DNA of 64,000 bases from Alphaproteobacteria bacterium (GCA_017308475.1 JAFKEU010000005.1:310001-374000), one strand, 5' to 3'; counted from the first letter of the stretch, positions 29,055-38,299 are shown. Notes: a model not told the origin generated them from the sequence alone. Numbers and translations are program-made.

Positions 29055-29855
29055 TCAGTTCACCGCCGGCTTCAGGCCGGGCTTGAGCGCGATGCCGATA
29101 TATTTGCCCCCGCTCTCCACCACGCCATGCGAGACGCGCATCTGCTCGACGAAATGGGCGAACGCCATGTTGTCCTGGATGTCGTCCGAGATGAAGAGCC
29201 CGCCGGGCCGGACTGCCCGCCACAGGATCGGGTAGCCGAACTGCCGCCCGCGATAGGTCTTGTCGGAATCATAATGGGCGATGTCCACCCCTTGCGGAAA
29301 GCACGCCGCCGCCTTCACAAGGCCGTTGCGGTCCGGCTCCTGCACGATGGTCCAGTGCGGCACCAGATAGTCGGGCACCGCCAGCCCGACAAAGTCCTCG
29401 CTGCCGTCGCCCGGATAGGGCCGGTCCACGCTGACCAGCCGGCCCCCGCCATTGCACGCCATCGCGCTCAGGAAGGCCAGGCTGCTCCAGCCAAAGGCCA
29501 CGCCCGTCTCCAGCGCCCTGCGCGCGCCCAAAAGCCGCGTGACCGCATAAAGCAGGTCGACATTGGCGGGACCGCCCATGCGGACCGGCGCCCCCGCCAC
29601 CCGGTGGCGCGCATCCACCAGCACATCGGCGGGCAGGCGCGGCAGGATGCCGTCGGGCGTCAGGCCGAAATGCATCAGCACCGCGCCCAGCGGCTGGGCC
29701 CGCGCCCGCGCCCAGCCCATGGCATGGGCCTGGTGCGGCCGCCCGTCCAGGTCGGGCTGCAGATAGCCCAGGGCGCGATGGCCGAAATGCGCCCAGAAGG
29801 GCGGACGGCCCAGATAGAAGGCTGCGCTGCGCAGCTTGTGGGGGATGCTTGTCAT
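29055..29855 (-). CDS. Class I SAM-dependent methyltransferase family protein
   Basis: A 266-residue protein. ALETGVAFGWSSLAFLSAM is a SAM-binding motif I and VDIAHYDSDKTYRGR fits the acidic loop, followed by RAVRPGGLFISDDI. It resembles the Methyltransf_24 group found near polysaccharide and secondary-metabolite genes, but the neighbours here give no clue to the substrate. It lies downstream of the Hpt gene on the same strand with a 126-bp gap. Confidence 0.75.
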   Translation of the reverse strand: MTSIPHKLRSAAFYLGRPPFWAHFGHRALGYLQPDLDGRPHQAHAMGWARARAQPLGAVLMHFGLTPDGILPRLPADVLVDARHRVAGAPVRMGGPANVDLLYAVTRLLGARRALETGVAFGWSSLAFLSAMACNGGGRLVSVDRPYPGDGSEDFVGLAVPDYLVPHWTIVQEPDRNGLVKAAACFPQGVDIAHYDSDKTYRGRQFGYPILWRAVRPGGLFISDDIQDNMAFAHFVEQMRVSHGVVESGGKYIGIALKPGLKPAVN

Positions 29856-29981
29856 GCGCGGAATTTCTATCCGCGCCGCAGGGTCCAGGCGTGTGATATC
29901 GCTGTGATTTCCCCACCGTCCCCCGGCACAACGCCTTGGGGAATATTGCGAAATTGCAATCCTCGGAAGGGCGGGCGGCCC

Positions 29982-30350
29982 CTAGGCCGCCACCAGATAG
30001 CGGGCAATGAACGCCTGCACCGCGTCGCCCTCGCGCATCAGCCGGGCGATGGCGGCCTCGGCCTTGTCGGCCTGCATCACCAGATCGACCGGTTCGGCCG
30101 CCGCTGCCGCCTCGCCCATGCGGAAGGCGCCGACGCCGCGCGCCGCGCCCTTGATGGTGTGGGCGATCTGCTTCCACCGGCTGGCGTCACGCTGGGCCAG
30201 AACGTCCCTCAGGTCCTCGACCATGGCCGTGATCTGGCCATCGAACAGGCGCAGGATCTCCGCATTCAGCATGTGTTCGCCGCCGGTGTAGCGGGCCAGG
30301 TGGCTCAGGTCGATGGCCAGGTCGGAGGAGTGCGTGTCGGTGTCGGTCAT
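29982..30350 (-). CDS. Stand-alone histidine phosphotransfer (Hpt) protein
   Basis: A 122-residue four-helix protein. The phospho-accepting His64 is in AHTIKGAARGVGA, the classic HxxKG box. Such proteins relay phosphate between a hybrid kinase receiver and a response regulator. No kinase or regulator gene adjoins it; the hybrid kinase at 13472-15796 lacks its own Hpt domain and is a possible partner, but that is inference only. Confidence 0.88.
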   Translation of the reverse strand: MTDTDTHSSDLAIDLSHLARYTGGEHMLNAEILRLFDGQITAMVEDLRDVLAQRDASRWKQIAHTIKGAARGVGAFRMGEAAAAAEPVDLVMQADKAEAAIARLMREGDAVQAFIARYLVAA

Positions 30351-30472
30351 GGCGCCATACTGGCCCGGCCACGGCTAAGACCTCGTTAATGCGGGCCTTT
30401 TATAGTGTGAAACGCTCGCATGGTCCGGCGAATGATGTTTAAAATGCCGGGAATCCAAAGGGTCTGAAGGGC

Positions 30473-32890
30473 GTGGTCAGGACATTCGGGCAGAACCAGC
30501 CTGTCTTGGTGGACAAGGCCGAAAGCACGGCCCGCCCTGCCCCTGGTGCGGCTGCGCCGGAAGCCAAGGGTCCTGCAATCCGCATCCGGCCTACCCGCTT
30601 CGGCGCCGTCGCTACCGCCGTGGCCGGCATGGCCAGCCTGTTCTGGGTGGGGGTGTCCGCGGCCTTCCTTTGGGGCTGGCTGGGGCCAAAGGGCCTGGCC
30701 GCGCTCGATCCCGTCCACGCCTCGCTTTTCACCGCCGGCGCCTTGCTGCCGCCCCTGCTGTTCCTGGCCATTGCCGCGGTGCTCGCGCGCAGCGCCGCGA
30801 TGCACGAGGCGACCCGCGCCCTTCTGGTCGCCACCGACCGCCTGTTTGCCGCCGACGAAGCCGCCGCCAGCAACGCCGCCCGGCTGGCCCGCTTCATCCG
30901 GCGCGAGCTGGACGGGTTGAACACCGGGCTGGACGCCGCCGCCCAGCGCATGCGTGCGCTGGAACAGGTGCTGGAAACCCAGATATCCACCCTGGACGAA
31001 GCCGGCGCCCGCGCCGAGGTGCGCGGCCAGGCCATCGCCGCGCGCCTGTCCGAGGAAAGCCAGCGGATGGAGGCGCTGGGCGACGACCTGAACAATGCGG
31101 CATCGCGCGCCAGCCAGACCATCGCCTCCCGCTTGGGCCAGGAAAGCCTGCGGATCGAAGCGATGGGCGACAGCCTGACCGGCGCCGCCGACCGCGCCAG
31201 CCAGACCATCGTCGCGCGCCTGTCAGAGGAAAGTCAGCGGATCGAAGCACTGGGCGACAGCCTGACTGCCGCCGCAACCCGCGCCAGCCAGATCATTGCC
31301 GCCCGGCTGGCCGAGGAAAGCCAGCGGGTGGAAGCAATGGGCGACAGCCTGACCGGCGCCGCCGCCCGCGCCGGCGAGGCCATTGCCGCGCGCCTGGCCC
31401 AGGAAAACCAGCGCGTCGCAGCGCTGGGTGACGGTCTGGCCGGGGCCGCCACCCGCGCCAGCGAGACGATCGCCGGCCGCGCCGCGCAGCTGAAGTCGAT
31501 GATGGAAGCGGCGGAAGGCACCCTGAAGATGGCGACCCAGTCACTGGATGTGCAGGCCGCCGGGTTCCGCGCTGCGGTCACCGCCGCGACCGATGCGCCG
31601 CGCGAAGCCGCCGTCGAACTGGACCGCCAGGCCACGCGGATCGGGGAAATGGCCGACAGCGCCGCATCGCGCGCCGAATTCGTGCTGGCGCGGCAGGAAA
31701 AACAGCGCACCCAGCTTTCCGAGCTGATGCAGAAGCTGGAACAGGAAGGCGAGCGGCTGGACAATGCCCTTTCCCAGCAGCGCCGCGGTCTGGAACAGGC
31801 GGTGGAGGCACTGGCCGCCGAAGCCCGCAAATGCGAGGTGGTAACCACCGACGCCGACTTGCATCTGGAACACCTGATGGTCAGCGCAGCCACCCGCGCC
31901 GAAACGCTGACCGGCGTCTTCGCACGCGAGGCCGAACGGCTGAAGGATGCCGGCGATGCCGCCGCCGCGGTGCTGGCGCAGCTGTCGGCGGCACTGAAGG
32001 AAGCGGGCACCGGCGCCCAGACCCTGATCGGTGAAAGTGCAGCCCAGGCCAGGCAGGACGCGCGGCTTCTGGTGGGCGAGGCGATGGGCGAATGCGAACG
32101 GCTGCTGCGCACCGCCGGCGAGATGGGCGCCGAAGCCGGCAGGATCCGCGGCATCCTGGGCAAGACCACCGAAGACCTTGAGCGCCACATCATCCGCCTG
32201 CCGGGCCTGGCCCAGGAAGAGGCACGCCGCGTGCGCGAGATGATCGCCGGCGAGACCGAACAGCTTCTGAACATATCGGCGCGCGCCATGTCCACCCTGC
32301 ACGCCCGCTCCGGCAACAAGCCGCTGCCGATCCCTCAGGCGAGCCCCGAAGTCGAAACCGAAGCCGCGCCCAGGTCCGAACCGGAAAGCGAAGGCCTGAA
32401 GGGCCTGGCCCGCAAGCTGACCGCGCGCCAGAAGCGCGAGCCCAGGGAAAGCAAGACCTGGGACATGAAGACCCTGCTGGCCGCCGCCGAACAGGGCGAC
32501 GGCGACATGCGGCTGAAAGCCGGCGGCGCCCAGGCCGTCTCGCTGGCGGCGCTGGAGGCCGCGCTTGCCGACCTGGCGATCGACCTGTCAAAGCTGGACG
32601 AACAGTCTCCCGGCACGATGGAATGGAAACAGTATCTGATGGGCGACCGCAGCGTGTTCGCGCGCCGCCTGGCCGGCACCATCGACGCCGAGGCGGTGGA
32701 CCGCATCACCGGCCTCTATCGCGACGACAAGGTGTTCCACGATGCCGCCGACGCCTATATCAGCGAGTTCGAGATGCTGCTGGACAGGGCGCGGGAAGGC
32801 GATGGCGGCGGCCTTCTGACCTCGACGCTGCTCTCCGCCGACACCGGCAAGGTGTATCTGGCCATCGCCTATGCCCTGGGGCGTCTGTGA
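30473..32890 (+). CDS. Long coiled-coil inner-membrane protein with 29-residue repeats (TipN-like architecture)
   Basis: 805 residues. A basic N-terminus precedes two membrane helices (about 45-69 and 83-105), then a long Ala/Glu/Arg-rich coiled coil (about 115-600) and a conserved-looking C-terminal domain (about 660-805, MEWKQYLMGDRSVFARRL). Residues 191-335 are five tandem 29-residue units. This layout resembles the Caulobacter polarity factor TipN, which is my best guess, not an assignment. The GTG at 30473 follows GAAGG. Its 3' end is overlapped by rsmB on the other strand. Confidence 0.75.
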   Translation: MVRTFGQNQPVLVDKAESTARPAPGAAAPEAKGPAIRIRPTRFGAVATAVAGMASLFWVGVSAAFLWGWLGPKGLAALDPVHASLFTAGALLPPLLFLAIAAVLARSAAMHEATRALLVATDRLFAADEAAASNAARLARFIRRELDGLNTGLDAAAQRMRALEQVLETQISTLDEAGARAEVRGQAIAARLSEESQRMEALGDDLNNAASRASQTIASRLGQESLRIEAMGDSLTGAADRASQTIVARLSEESQRIEALGDSLTAAATRASQIIAARLAEESQRVEAMGDSLTGAAARAGEAIAARLAQENQRVAALGDGLAGAATRASETIAGRAAQLKSMMEAAEGTLKMATQSLDVQAAGFRAAVTAATDAPREAAVELDRQATRIGEMADSAASRAEFVLARQEKQRTQLSELMQKLEQEGERLDNALSQQRRGLEQAVEALAAEARKCEVVTTDADLHLEHLMVSAATRAETLTGVFAREAERLKDAGDAAAAVLAQLSAALKEAGTGAQTLIGESAAQARQDARLLVGEAMGECERLLRTAGEMGAEAGRIRGILGKTTEDLERHIIRLPGLAQEEARRVREMIAGETEQLLNISARAMSTLHARSGNKPLPIPQASPEVETEAAPRSEPESEGLKGLARKLTARQKREPRESKTWDMKTLLAAAEQGDGDMRLKAGGAQAVSLAALEAALADLAIDLSKLDEQSPGTMEWKQYLMGDRSVFARRLAGTIDAEAVDRITGLYRDDKVFHDAADAYISEFEMLLDRAREGDGGGLLTSTLLSADTGKVYLAIAYALGRL
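31043..31477 (+). repeat. Five tandem 87-bp coding repeats
   Basis: Units start at 31043, 31130, 31217, 31304 and 31391. Each encodes a variant of RLSEESQRIEALGDSLTAAA followed by TRASQIIAA. The copies have diverged by substitutions but keep exact length, so the reading frame and helical register are maintained. Confidence 0.9.
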
Positions 32891-34153
32891 TCTTTTCAGC
32901 CGCGCGGCATAGAAGCCGTCCATGCCGCCAAGATGAAACGGCAAGGTACGCAGATCACCGTCGGGCGTGATCCATTCGCCGTGGCCAAACACGTCGTCAG
33001 ATGACAGCGGCGCGCGGGAAAATTCGGGATGCGCCGACAGGAATGCGGCGATCTGTTCCTCGCCTTCCTCGCGCTCCAGCGAACAGACTGCAAAGACCAG
33101 TGTTCCACCGGGCTCGACCATCGCCGCGCCCGCCTCCAGAATCTCATAGGCCATCGCGCTCGCATGGGTGACATCGCCGGCCTGCTTGATCCAGGGCAGG
33201 TCAGGATGGCGGCGGATGGTACCGGTGGCGGTACATGGCGCATCCACCAGCACCAGCGGCGCGGTCAGCTGCACCTCCCGCGCATCACCCTCCACGATGG
33301 TGGCGCAAAGACCCGTGCGGGCCAGATTCTCCCGGATGCGCCCCGCCCGCACCGGATCGATCTCCACCGCTGTCACCAGGGCCCCCGCCGCGGCAAGCTG
33401 CATGGTCTTGCCGCCCGGCGCCGCACACAGGTCGATGACGCGCCTTCCACGCACATCGCCCAGCAGATTTGCCGGAAGCGTGGCGGCCGCGTCCTGCACC
33501 CACCAGTCCCCTTCCGCGAAGCCCGCCATCGCCTCGATCCGCCCGCCAGCCTTCAGCCGCCGCACCCGCCCGAACAGCCCATCGCTCTCTGGAAAGGATG
33601 CGGCATCGGCTTTCAGGACAATATCGGTCGGCGCCTCGTTCAGATGCGCTTGGGCAATCCTGCGCGCCGTCTCCCCGTCGTATTGCTCGCGCCAGCGGCC
33701 CCATAGCCAGTCCGGCACCGACAGCCGCACCCAGTCCAACCCTACCAGAACATCAACGCCCTCGCGCGCGATCCGGCGAAGCACCGCGTTGATCAGCGGC
33801 TTGAAATGCACCGCCTTTTTGTCCTTGGCCGCCAGCGCGTTGGCGCCATTGACCGCGGCATGGTCGGCGGTCCTCAGCACAAGAAGCTCGCAGGCGCCCA
33901 GCAGCAATATCTCACTGGCAGGTCCGGCCTTGTGCGGCGGCGGTGGCTTGGGCACGAAATGGCGCACCACCGCATCAAGCACACCCAGATGGCGCAGCGT
34001 CTGGCTGACCAGCGCGCGGGCAAAGCCGGCATCGCGGGTCGCCAGTCCCTCCAGTGAATCCAGCTGATGGTCCAGACTGCGTCCCCGGCCCAGCACGCCG
34101 GAAAGCATGGCCAGCGCTGCCTGGCGGGCAGCAAGTCCGGGTGCATCACTCAT
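32588..34153 (-). CDS. rsmB: 16S rRNA (cytosine967-C5)-methyltransferase RsmB with antisense C-terminal extension
   Basis: 521 residues. An N-terminal NusB-like RNA-binding domain (about 1-140) is followed by a class I methyltransferase domain: DLCAAPGGKTMQLAAAG binds SAM, VDAPCTATGTIRRHPDLPW contains a catalytic cysteine and VFAVCSLEREEGEEQI the second. Family proteins usually end soon after the MDGFYAARLKR segment. Here the frame stays open about 100 more residues, entirely antisense to the 3' end of the coiled-coil gene. The tail has no recognisable domain. Confidence 0.9.
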   Translation of the reverse strand: MSDAPGLAARQAALAMLSGVLGRGRSLDHQLDSLEGLATRDAGFARALVSQTLRHLGVLDAVVRHFVPKPPPPHKAGPASEILLLGACELLVLRTADHAAVNGANALAAKDKKAVHFKPLINAVLRRIAREGVDVLVGLDWVRLSVPDWLWGRWREQYDGETARRIAQAHLNEAPTDIVLKADAASFPESDGLFGRVRRLKAGGRIEAMAGFAEGDWWVQDAAATLPANLLGDVRGRRVIDLCAAPGGKTMQLAAAGALVTAVEIDPVRAGRIRENLARTGLCATIVEGDAREVQLTAPLVLVDAPCTATGTIRRHPDLPWIKQAGDVTHASAMAYEILEAGAAMVEPGGTLVFAVCSLEREEGEEQIAAFLSAHPEFSRAPLSSDDVFGHGEWITPDGDLRTLPFHLGGMDGFYAARLKRSQTPQGIGDGQIHLAGVGGEQRRGQKAAAIAFPRPVQQHLELADIGVGGIVEHLVVAIEAGDAVHRLGVDGAGQAAREHAAVAHQILFPFHRAGRLFVQL

Positions 34154-34184
34154 GAAGGCTGTTTAGGACAGTTCAGGCCGCAAT

Positions 34185-35054
34185 TCAGCCCCAAGGTCCG
34201 CGCTGGGCGGCGACCTCGGGCTGGCCCGCCATCGCCCGCAGTCGCGCGACGCGGTCGGCCGTCGCCGGATGGGTGGCGAACAGGCCCGAGAAGCCGCCAT
34301 GCAGCGGATTGATGATGAACATATGCGCCGTGGCCGGATTGGCGTCGGCAGGATAGTTGGGAATCTGATGTGCAGCCTTCTCGATACGGCCAAGGGCACT
34401 TGCCAGCCACAGCGGACGGCCGGTGATTTCGGCGCCGGCCTTGTCGGCCTCATATTCGCGCGAGCGCGAGATGGCCGCCTGCACCAGCACCGCGGCCAGC
34501 GGGGCCACCAGCATCACCACCAACATGCCCACCAGCCCCAGCGGATTGTTGCGATCGCGTCCGCCCATGAAGAAGGCGAAGTTGGCCAGCATCGAGATGG
34601 CGCCTGCCATAACCGCGGTGATGGTCATAATCAGCGTATCGCGATGTTTCACATGGCCCAACTCATGCGCCAGCACGCCCGCCAGTTCTTCCCGGCTGAC
34701 CTGCGCCATCAGGCCGGTGGTAACGCAGACGGCAGCGTGGTCAGGATCGCGGCCGGTGGCGAAGGCGTTGGGCTGGGGATTTTCGGTGATGAACACCTTG
34801 GGCATAGGCAGCCCGGCCTGGCTGGCCAGCTGCTCCACCAGACGGTAAAGGTCGGGCGCGCTGGCGGCATCGACCTGGCGCGCGCCGTACATCGACAGCA
34901 GCACCTTGTCGGAATTCCAGTAGGCAAAGAGGTTCATCGCCCCCGCGACACAGAAGGCGATCAGCATCCCGCCGGTTCCGCCCACCGCGGCGCCCACCGC
35001 CACGAACAGCCCCATCAGGGCCGCCATCAGGATACCAGTGCGAAGCGTGTTCAT
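34185..35054 (-). CDS. htpX: Membrane zinc metalloprotease HtpX
   Basis: A 289-residue M48 protease that degrades misfolded membrane proteins. Two N-terminal membrane helices (about 9-45), the zinc motif HELGH (His130, Glu131, His134), two further helices (about 141-190), and [15 protein letters not shown] with the third ligand. The frame is open to 35153, but the ATG at 35054 begins [17 protein letters not shown] as in the family. Only 41 bp separate it from the divergent SdhAF4 gene. Confidence 0.95.
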   Translation of the reverse strand: MNTLRTGILMAALMGLFVAVGAAVGGTGGMLIAFCVAGAMNLFAYWNSDKVLLSMYGARQVDAASAPDLYRLVEQLASQAGLPMPKVFITENPQPNAFATGRDPDHAAVCVTTGLMAQVSREELAGVLAHELGHVKHRDTLIMTITAVMAGAISMLANFAFFMGGRDRNNPLGLVGMLVVMLVAPLAAVLVQAAISRSREYEADKAGAEITGRPLWLASALGRIEKAAHQIPNYPADANPATAHMFIINPLHGGFSGLFATHPATADRVARLRAMAGQPEVAAQRGPWG

Positions 35055-35095
35055 CGGTTTTGTAACTCCAGGTGCTAAAGATGTAGGCTCTGCTG

Positions 35096-35293
35096 ATGGC
35101 CAATCAAGAATCCGCGTCTCAACGGATCGCCGCCCGCATCGCGGAGGCGGCAAAACGCGCCACCGCCGAGGCTGAGGCTCGCCGGGCGCATGAAGCTAAG
35201 ATGCAATTACCGCCGGAATTGGGCGGACCAAAAGGCCCCGAGCCCACCCGCTATGGCGACTGGGAGCGCAAGGGGATCGTCTCCGACTTCTGA
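35096..35293 (+). CDS. DUF1674/SdhAF4-type succinate dehydrogenase assembly factor
   Basis: A 65-residue protein ending in [22 protein letters not shown]; the RYGDWE-KGIVSDF end is the hallmark of DUF1674, whose mitochondrial relative SDHAF4 binds flavinylated SdhA. The charged N-terminal helix is typical. sdh genes are not in the window. It is divergent from htpX and convergent with the DUF2239 gene (1 bp between stops). Confidence 0.88.
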   Translation: MANQESASQRIAARIAEAAKRATAEAEARRAHEAKMQLPPELGGPKGPEPTRYGDWERKGIVSDF

Positions 35294-35294
35294 C

Positions 35295-35786
35295 CTAAAA
35301 GGCGTCAGAACTTATTTCTTCCAGCACTCTGCGTACGTCGGTCGGCCATGGCTCGATATGGGCCAGGAAATCCTCTCGCGCCCCGGCATAAAGCGCCCGC
35401 ATGGCTTCCTCATAGGCCGGCGCATCTCCTACCAGCGCCGTAGCCAGCCGGTAGACGGCGTCGCGGCGAGCCCGCATCCGGGCCTTGGGGCTGCGGCTCG
35501 CCGCCTCGACCAGCTCCCGCAGCGCAACAGAGGCGCCTCCGGGTTGACTGGCCAGCCAGTCCCAGTGCCGGGGCAGCAGCGTGACTTCCCGCGCCACCAC
35601 CCCCAGCCTTGGGCGGCCGGGACGCGCTACTTCGGCCCCCGGAGGAAAACGGGGATCTACATCCACCACCCGGCCCGTCTCGGTATCGAAGATCAAGGCG
35701 CCCCCGCCCGAGGGGCAGGCGGCGTAGACCTCGGCGAGGGTGCCGGAGGCCAGGCGGTCAAAGCCTGAAAAAGCGACATGGGTCAT
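35295..35786 (-). CDS. DUF2239 family protein
   Basis: A 163-residue soluble protein. FSGFDRLASGTLAEVYAAC and ALIFDTETGRVVDVD are typical of DUF2239, followed by an Arg-rich helical C-terminal half (KARMRARRDAVYRLATALVGD). Function is unknown. 135 bp separate it from the divergent nfu gene, and the intervening sequence is comparatively AT-rich, as expected for promoters. Confidence 0.8.
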   Translation of the reverse strand: MTHVAFSGFDRLASGTLAEVYAACPSGGGALIFDTETGRVVDVDPRFPPGAEVARPGRPRLGVVAREVTLLPRHWDWLASQPGGASVALRELVEAASRSPKARMRARRDAVYRLATALVGDAPAYEEAMRALYAGAREDFLAHIEPWPTDVRRVLEEISSDAF

Positions 35787-35921
35787 GGCGCATAATTACC
35801 CGGGTAAAACACGATAGTCAATTCACCCGGAATAAATAATATGGAAGCCCGGCCTTGATGCCGACGCCACAAGGGTTCATTTAAAGATGAACCCAAACAG
35901 CGGACCGCAGGGCGCGTTATC

Positions 35922-36485
35922 ATGTTTATCCAGACCGAATCCACTCCCAATCCCGCCACGCTTAAATTCCTCCCGGGCCGCCCGGTGATGGGCGATGGTG
36001 CGGTGGCCGATTTTCCCGCCGCCGAGACTGCGGGCCGCTCTCCCCTCGCCCGGGCTCTGTTCGCGGTGCCCGAAGTCAGCCGTGTATTCTTCGGCGCCGA
36101 TTTCATCTCGGTCACCAAGCGCGACGGCGACTGGAAGCACCTGAAGCCCGCCATCCTGGGCGCGATCATGGAGCATTTCACGCAAGGGTTGCCGCTGCTG
36201 GAAGGAGGCGCCGATGAGACCGACGCCGCGGAAAGCTACGATGAAGCCGACACCGAGGTGGTGGACCAGATCAAGGAACTGATCGAGACGCGCGTGCGCC
36301 CGGCGGTGGCGCAAGATGGAGGTGACATCATCTTCCGCGGCTTTGATGGCGCCAGCGGCGTGGTCTCGCTGCATCTGCAGGGAAGCTGCGCGGGCTGTCC
36401 GTCATCCACCATGACACTGAAGAACGGGATCGAGAACATGCTTCGCCATTACGTGCCCGAGGTGACTGCGGTCGAAGCGGTCTGA
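35922..36485 (+). CDS. NifU-like Fe-S scaffold protein (Nfu)
   Basis: A 187-residue protein with an N-terminal Nfu domain (MFIQTESTPNPATLKFLPG) and a C-terminal NifU domain with the cluster-binding pair Cys156 and Cys159 in GSCAGCPSS. It carries 4Fe-4S clusters to client enzymes; possible clients here include miaB and hemW. It starts the series nfu-rutE-tsaB-rimI-fur. Confidence 0.93.
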   Translation: MFIQTESTPNPATLKFLPGRPVMGDGAVADFPAAETAGRSPLARALFAVPEVSRVFFGADFISVTKRDGDWKHLKPAILGAIMEHFTQGLPLLEGGADETDAAESYDEADTEVVDQIKELIETRVRPAVAQDGGDIIFRGFDGASGVVSLHLQGSCAGCPSSTMTLKNGIENMLRHYVPEVTAVEAV

Positions 36486-36492
36486 CATCCAG

Positions 36493-37119
36493 ATGATCCA
36501 GACAAAGCCTGAAGCCTGGCTCTCCGAACCGCATCACGCGGTCAGCGATGCCGCGCTCGACACCCTGTTTCGCGAGGCGCACACCACGCGCAGGTGGCTG
36601 GACAAGGCTGTTTCTCCGGCGTTGCTGATGGCGATCTACGATCTAATGCGGTGGGGCCCCACCGCGACCAACATCACCCCGGCGCGCATCGTCTTCCTGG
36701 TTTCGCCCGAGGCAAAGGCGCGGCTCAAGCCGCATCTGGACGCGGGCAATGTGCGTCAGACCATGGAAGCACCCGTCACCGCCATTCTCGCCTATGATCT
36801 GGATTTCGCCCGCTACCTCCCGCGGCTCTACCGGGGCAATCCCGAAGCGCAAAGCTGGTTTACCGACGCCCAGGCGAACAAGACCATCGCGCTGCGAAAT
36901 GGCAGTCTTCAGGCCGGCTATTTCATCATCGCTGCCCGTGCGCTGGGGTTGGATTGCGGGCCGATGGGCGGCTTCAGCCATGAGGGCGTGGACCGCGAGT
37001 TCTTCGCTGACGCCCCGATCCGGTCCAATCTGCTCTGCAATCTGGGCTATGGCGCCGAAGGCGGCTGGCGCCCGCGCAACGAGCGGCTGGGTTTCGACGA
37101 AGCCTGCAAGATTCTCTGA
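36493..37119 (+). CDS. Nitroreductase family protein (RutE/HadB-like)
   Basis: A 208-residue flavin-dependent oxidoreductase. RTTRRWLDK-type FMN-binding sequence (HTTRRWLDKAVSP), RWGPTATNITPARI, and the GLDCGPMGGFSHEGVDREFF segment match RutE-like malonic semialdehyde reductases. No other rut genes are near, so the pyrimidine-catabolic role is not supported by context. Its stop overlaps the tsaB start by one base. Confidence 0.85.
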   Translation: MIQTKPEAWLSEPHHAVSDAALDTLFREAHTTRRWLDKAVSPALLMAIYDLMRWGPTATNITPARIVFLVSPEAKARLKPHLDAGNVRQTMEAPVTAILAYDLDFARYLPRLYRGNPEAQSWFTDAQANKTIALRNGSLQAGYFIIAARALGLDCGPMGGFSHEGVDREFFADAPIRSNLLCNLGYGAEGGWRPRNERLGFDEACKIL

Positions 37120-37790
37120 TGATCGTCCTGGCCGCAGACACCGCGCTGGGCGCCTGTTCGGTGGCCGTGCTGAATGGCAAGCGCATCCTGGCGCATCGCT
37201 ATGAAGCCATGGACCGCGGCCACGCCGAGGCATTGGCGCCAATGGTGGACGCAGCAATGCAGGACGCGGGCCTGATCTTTGGGGCGCTCGACAGGCTTGC
37301 CGTCACTACCGGCCCGGGTACCTTCACAGGCCAGCGCGTGGGCCTGGCCCTGATGCGCGCGCTGCGGCTGGCGCTGAAAATCCCGCTGCTGGGCGTGACC
37401 ACGCTGGAGGTGATGGCCGACGCGGCGATGGCACAGACCGGCGTGAGCAGGGCTGCCGCCATTCATGATGCGCGCCGTCAGGAAGCCTATCTGCTGCTGC
37501 GCGATGGCCCGGCCGACCCGCTGGAGCCCGTGGTGCTGCCCTTTGACGATGCGCTGGACCGCATCCGCGATTTTGGCGCATGCACCCTGGCCGGGACCGG
37601 CGCCGAAGCTGCCGCTTCCGCTCTGGGCAAGGACTATACGCTTTCCGCCATACGTCAGCCGGATGCGCTGTGGGTGGCGCGCCTGGCGGCGATCCGCCCG
37701 GCGTCCGAAGCTGTTCCTGGCCCGCTCTACCTGCGCGCGCCGGATGTCAAACTGCCGGGCGCCAGGCTGCCGGCGGGCCGGCTGGCATGA
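37119..37790 (+). CDS. tsaB: tRNA threonylcarbamoyladenosine biosynthesis protein TsaB
   Basis: A 223-residue member of the ASKHA fold that supports TsaD in making t6A37 in ANN-decoding tRNAs. LAADTALGACSVAVL, GHAEALAPMVDAAM and TGPGTFTGQRVGLALMRALR are family signatures. The TGATG overlap with the upstream gene and ATGA overlap with rimI indicate tight coupling, the usual tsaB-rimI arrangement. Confidence 0.94.
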   Translation: MIVLAADTALGACSVAVLNGKRILAHRYEAMDRGHAEALAPMVDAAMQDAGLIFGALDRLAVTTGPGTFTGQRVGLALMRALRLALKIPLLGVTTLEVMADAAMAQTGVSRAAAIHDARRQEAYLLLRDGPADPLEPVVLPFDDALDRIRDFGACTLAGTGAEAAASALGKDYTLSAIRQPDALWVARLAAIRPASEAVPGPLYLRAPDVKLPGARLPAGRLA

Positions 37791-38251
37791 GTGTCGACCT
37801 CTTCGATCCGACCACGGACGATCTTTCGCATCTGGCTGCCCTGCATGCCGCCAGTTTCGAATCGCCATGGGACCACGTGGCGCTGGCCGATCTTCTGGCC
37901 GCACCGGGCAGTTTTGCCTTCCACCATCGGGACGGGTTCGTACTGGCCCGCGCCGCTGGCGGCGAGGCTGAAATATTGACCCTGGCGGTGGCTCCCGAGG
38001 CGCGCGGCAGGGGATTGGGGCGAGCGTTGATGATCGCCGCAACCAGCCGTTCTCAGGAATTGGGCGCCCGGGACCTGTTCCTGGAAGTGGGGGCGGCCAA
38101 CCCCGCCGCCCTGGCGCTCTATGCCAGATTGGGATTTGCCAAGGTTGGCCTCCGCAAGGGCTATTATGATGACCCCCGCGCGCCGCGGGCCCGCGGTGAA
38201 GCCCGGGACGCTCTGGTGCTCAGACTTCCGCTGCCCGCCAAATTCGCCTAA
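37787..38251 (+). CDS. rimI: GNAT N-acetyltransferase RimI
   Basis: A 154-residue acetyltransferase; the acetyl-CoA motif is VAPEARGRGLGRALMIAA and the C-terminal part has NPAALALYARLGFAKVGLRKGYY. RimI acetylates the N-terminus of ribosomal protein S18 in E. coli; the assignment rests on family and the position after tsaB. The ATG at 37787 overlaps the tsaB stop; the open frame continues upstream. Confidence 0.9.
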   Translation: MSVDLFDPTTDDLSHLAALHAASFESPWDHVALADLLAAPGSFAFHHRDGFVLARAAGGEAEILTLAVAPEARGRGLGRALMIAATSRSQELGARDLFLEVGAANPAALALYARLGFAKVGLRKGYYDDPRAPRARGEARDALVLRLPLPAKFA

Positions 38252-38299
38252 CCTCGGTGCTCGTTTCAACCCGGCGGACGGCAGACAAAGGAGCTAGCA

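Noticed and set aside
28677-30389. A 570-codon plus-strand frame across the repeat island, methyltransferase and Hpt genes
   Set aside because: It is antisense to two genes with clear domains and has no recognisable motif.
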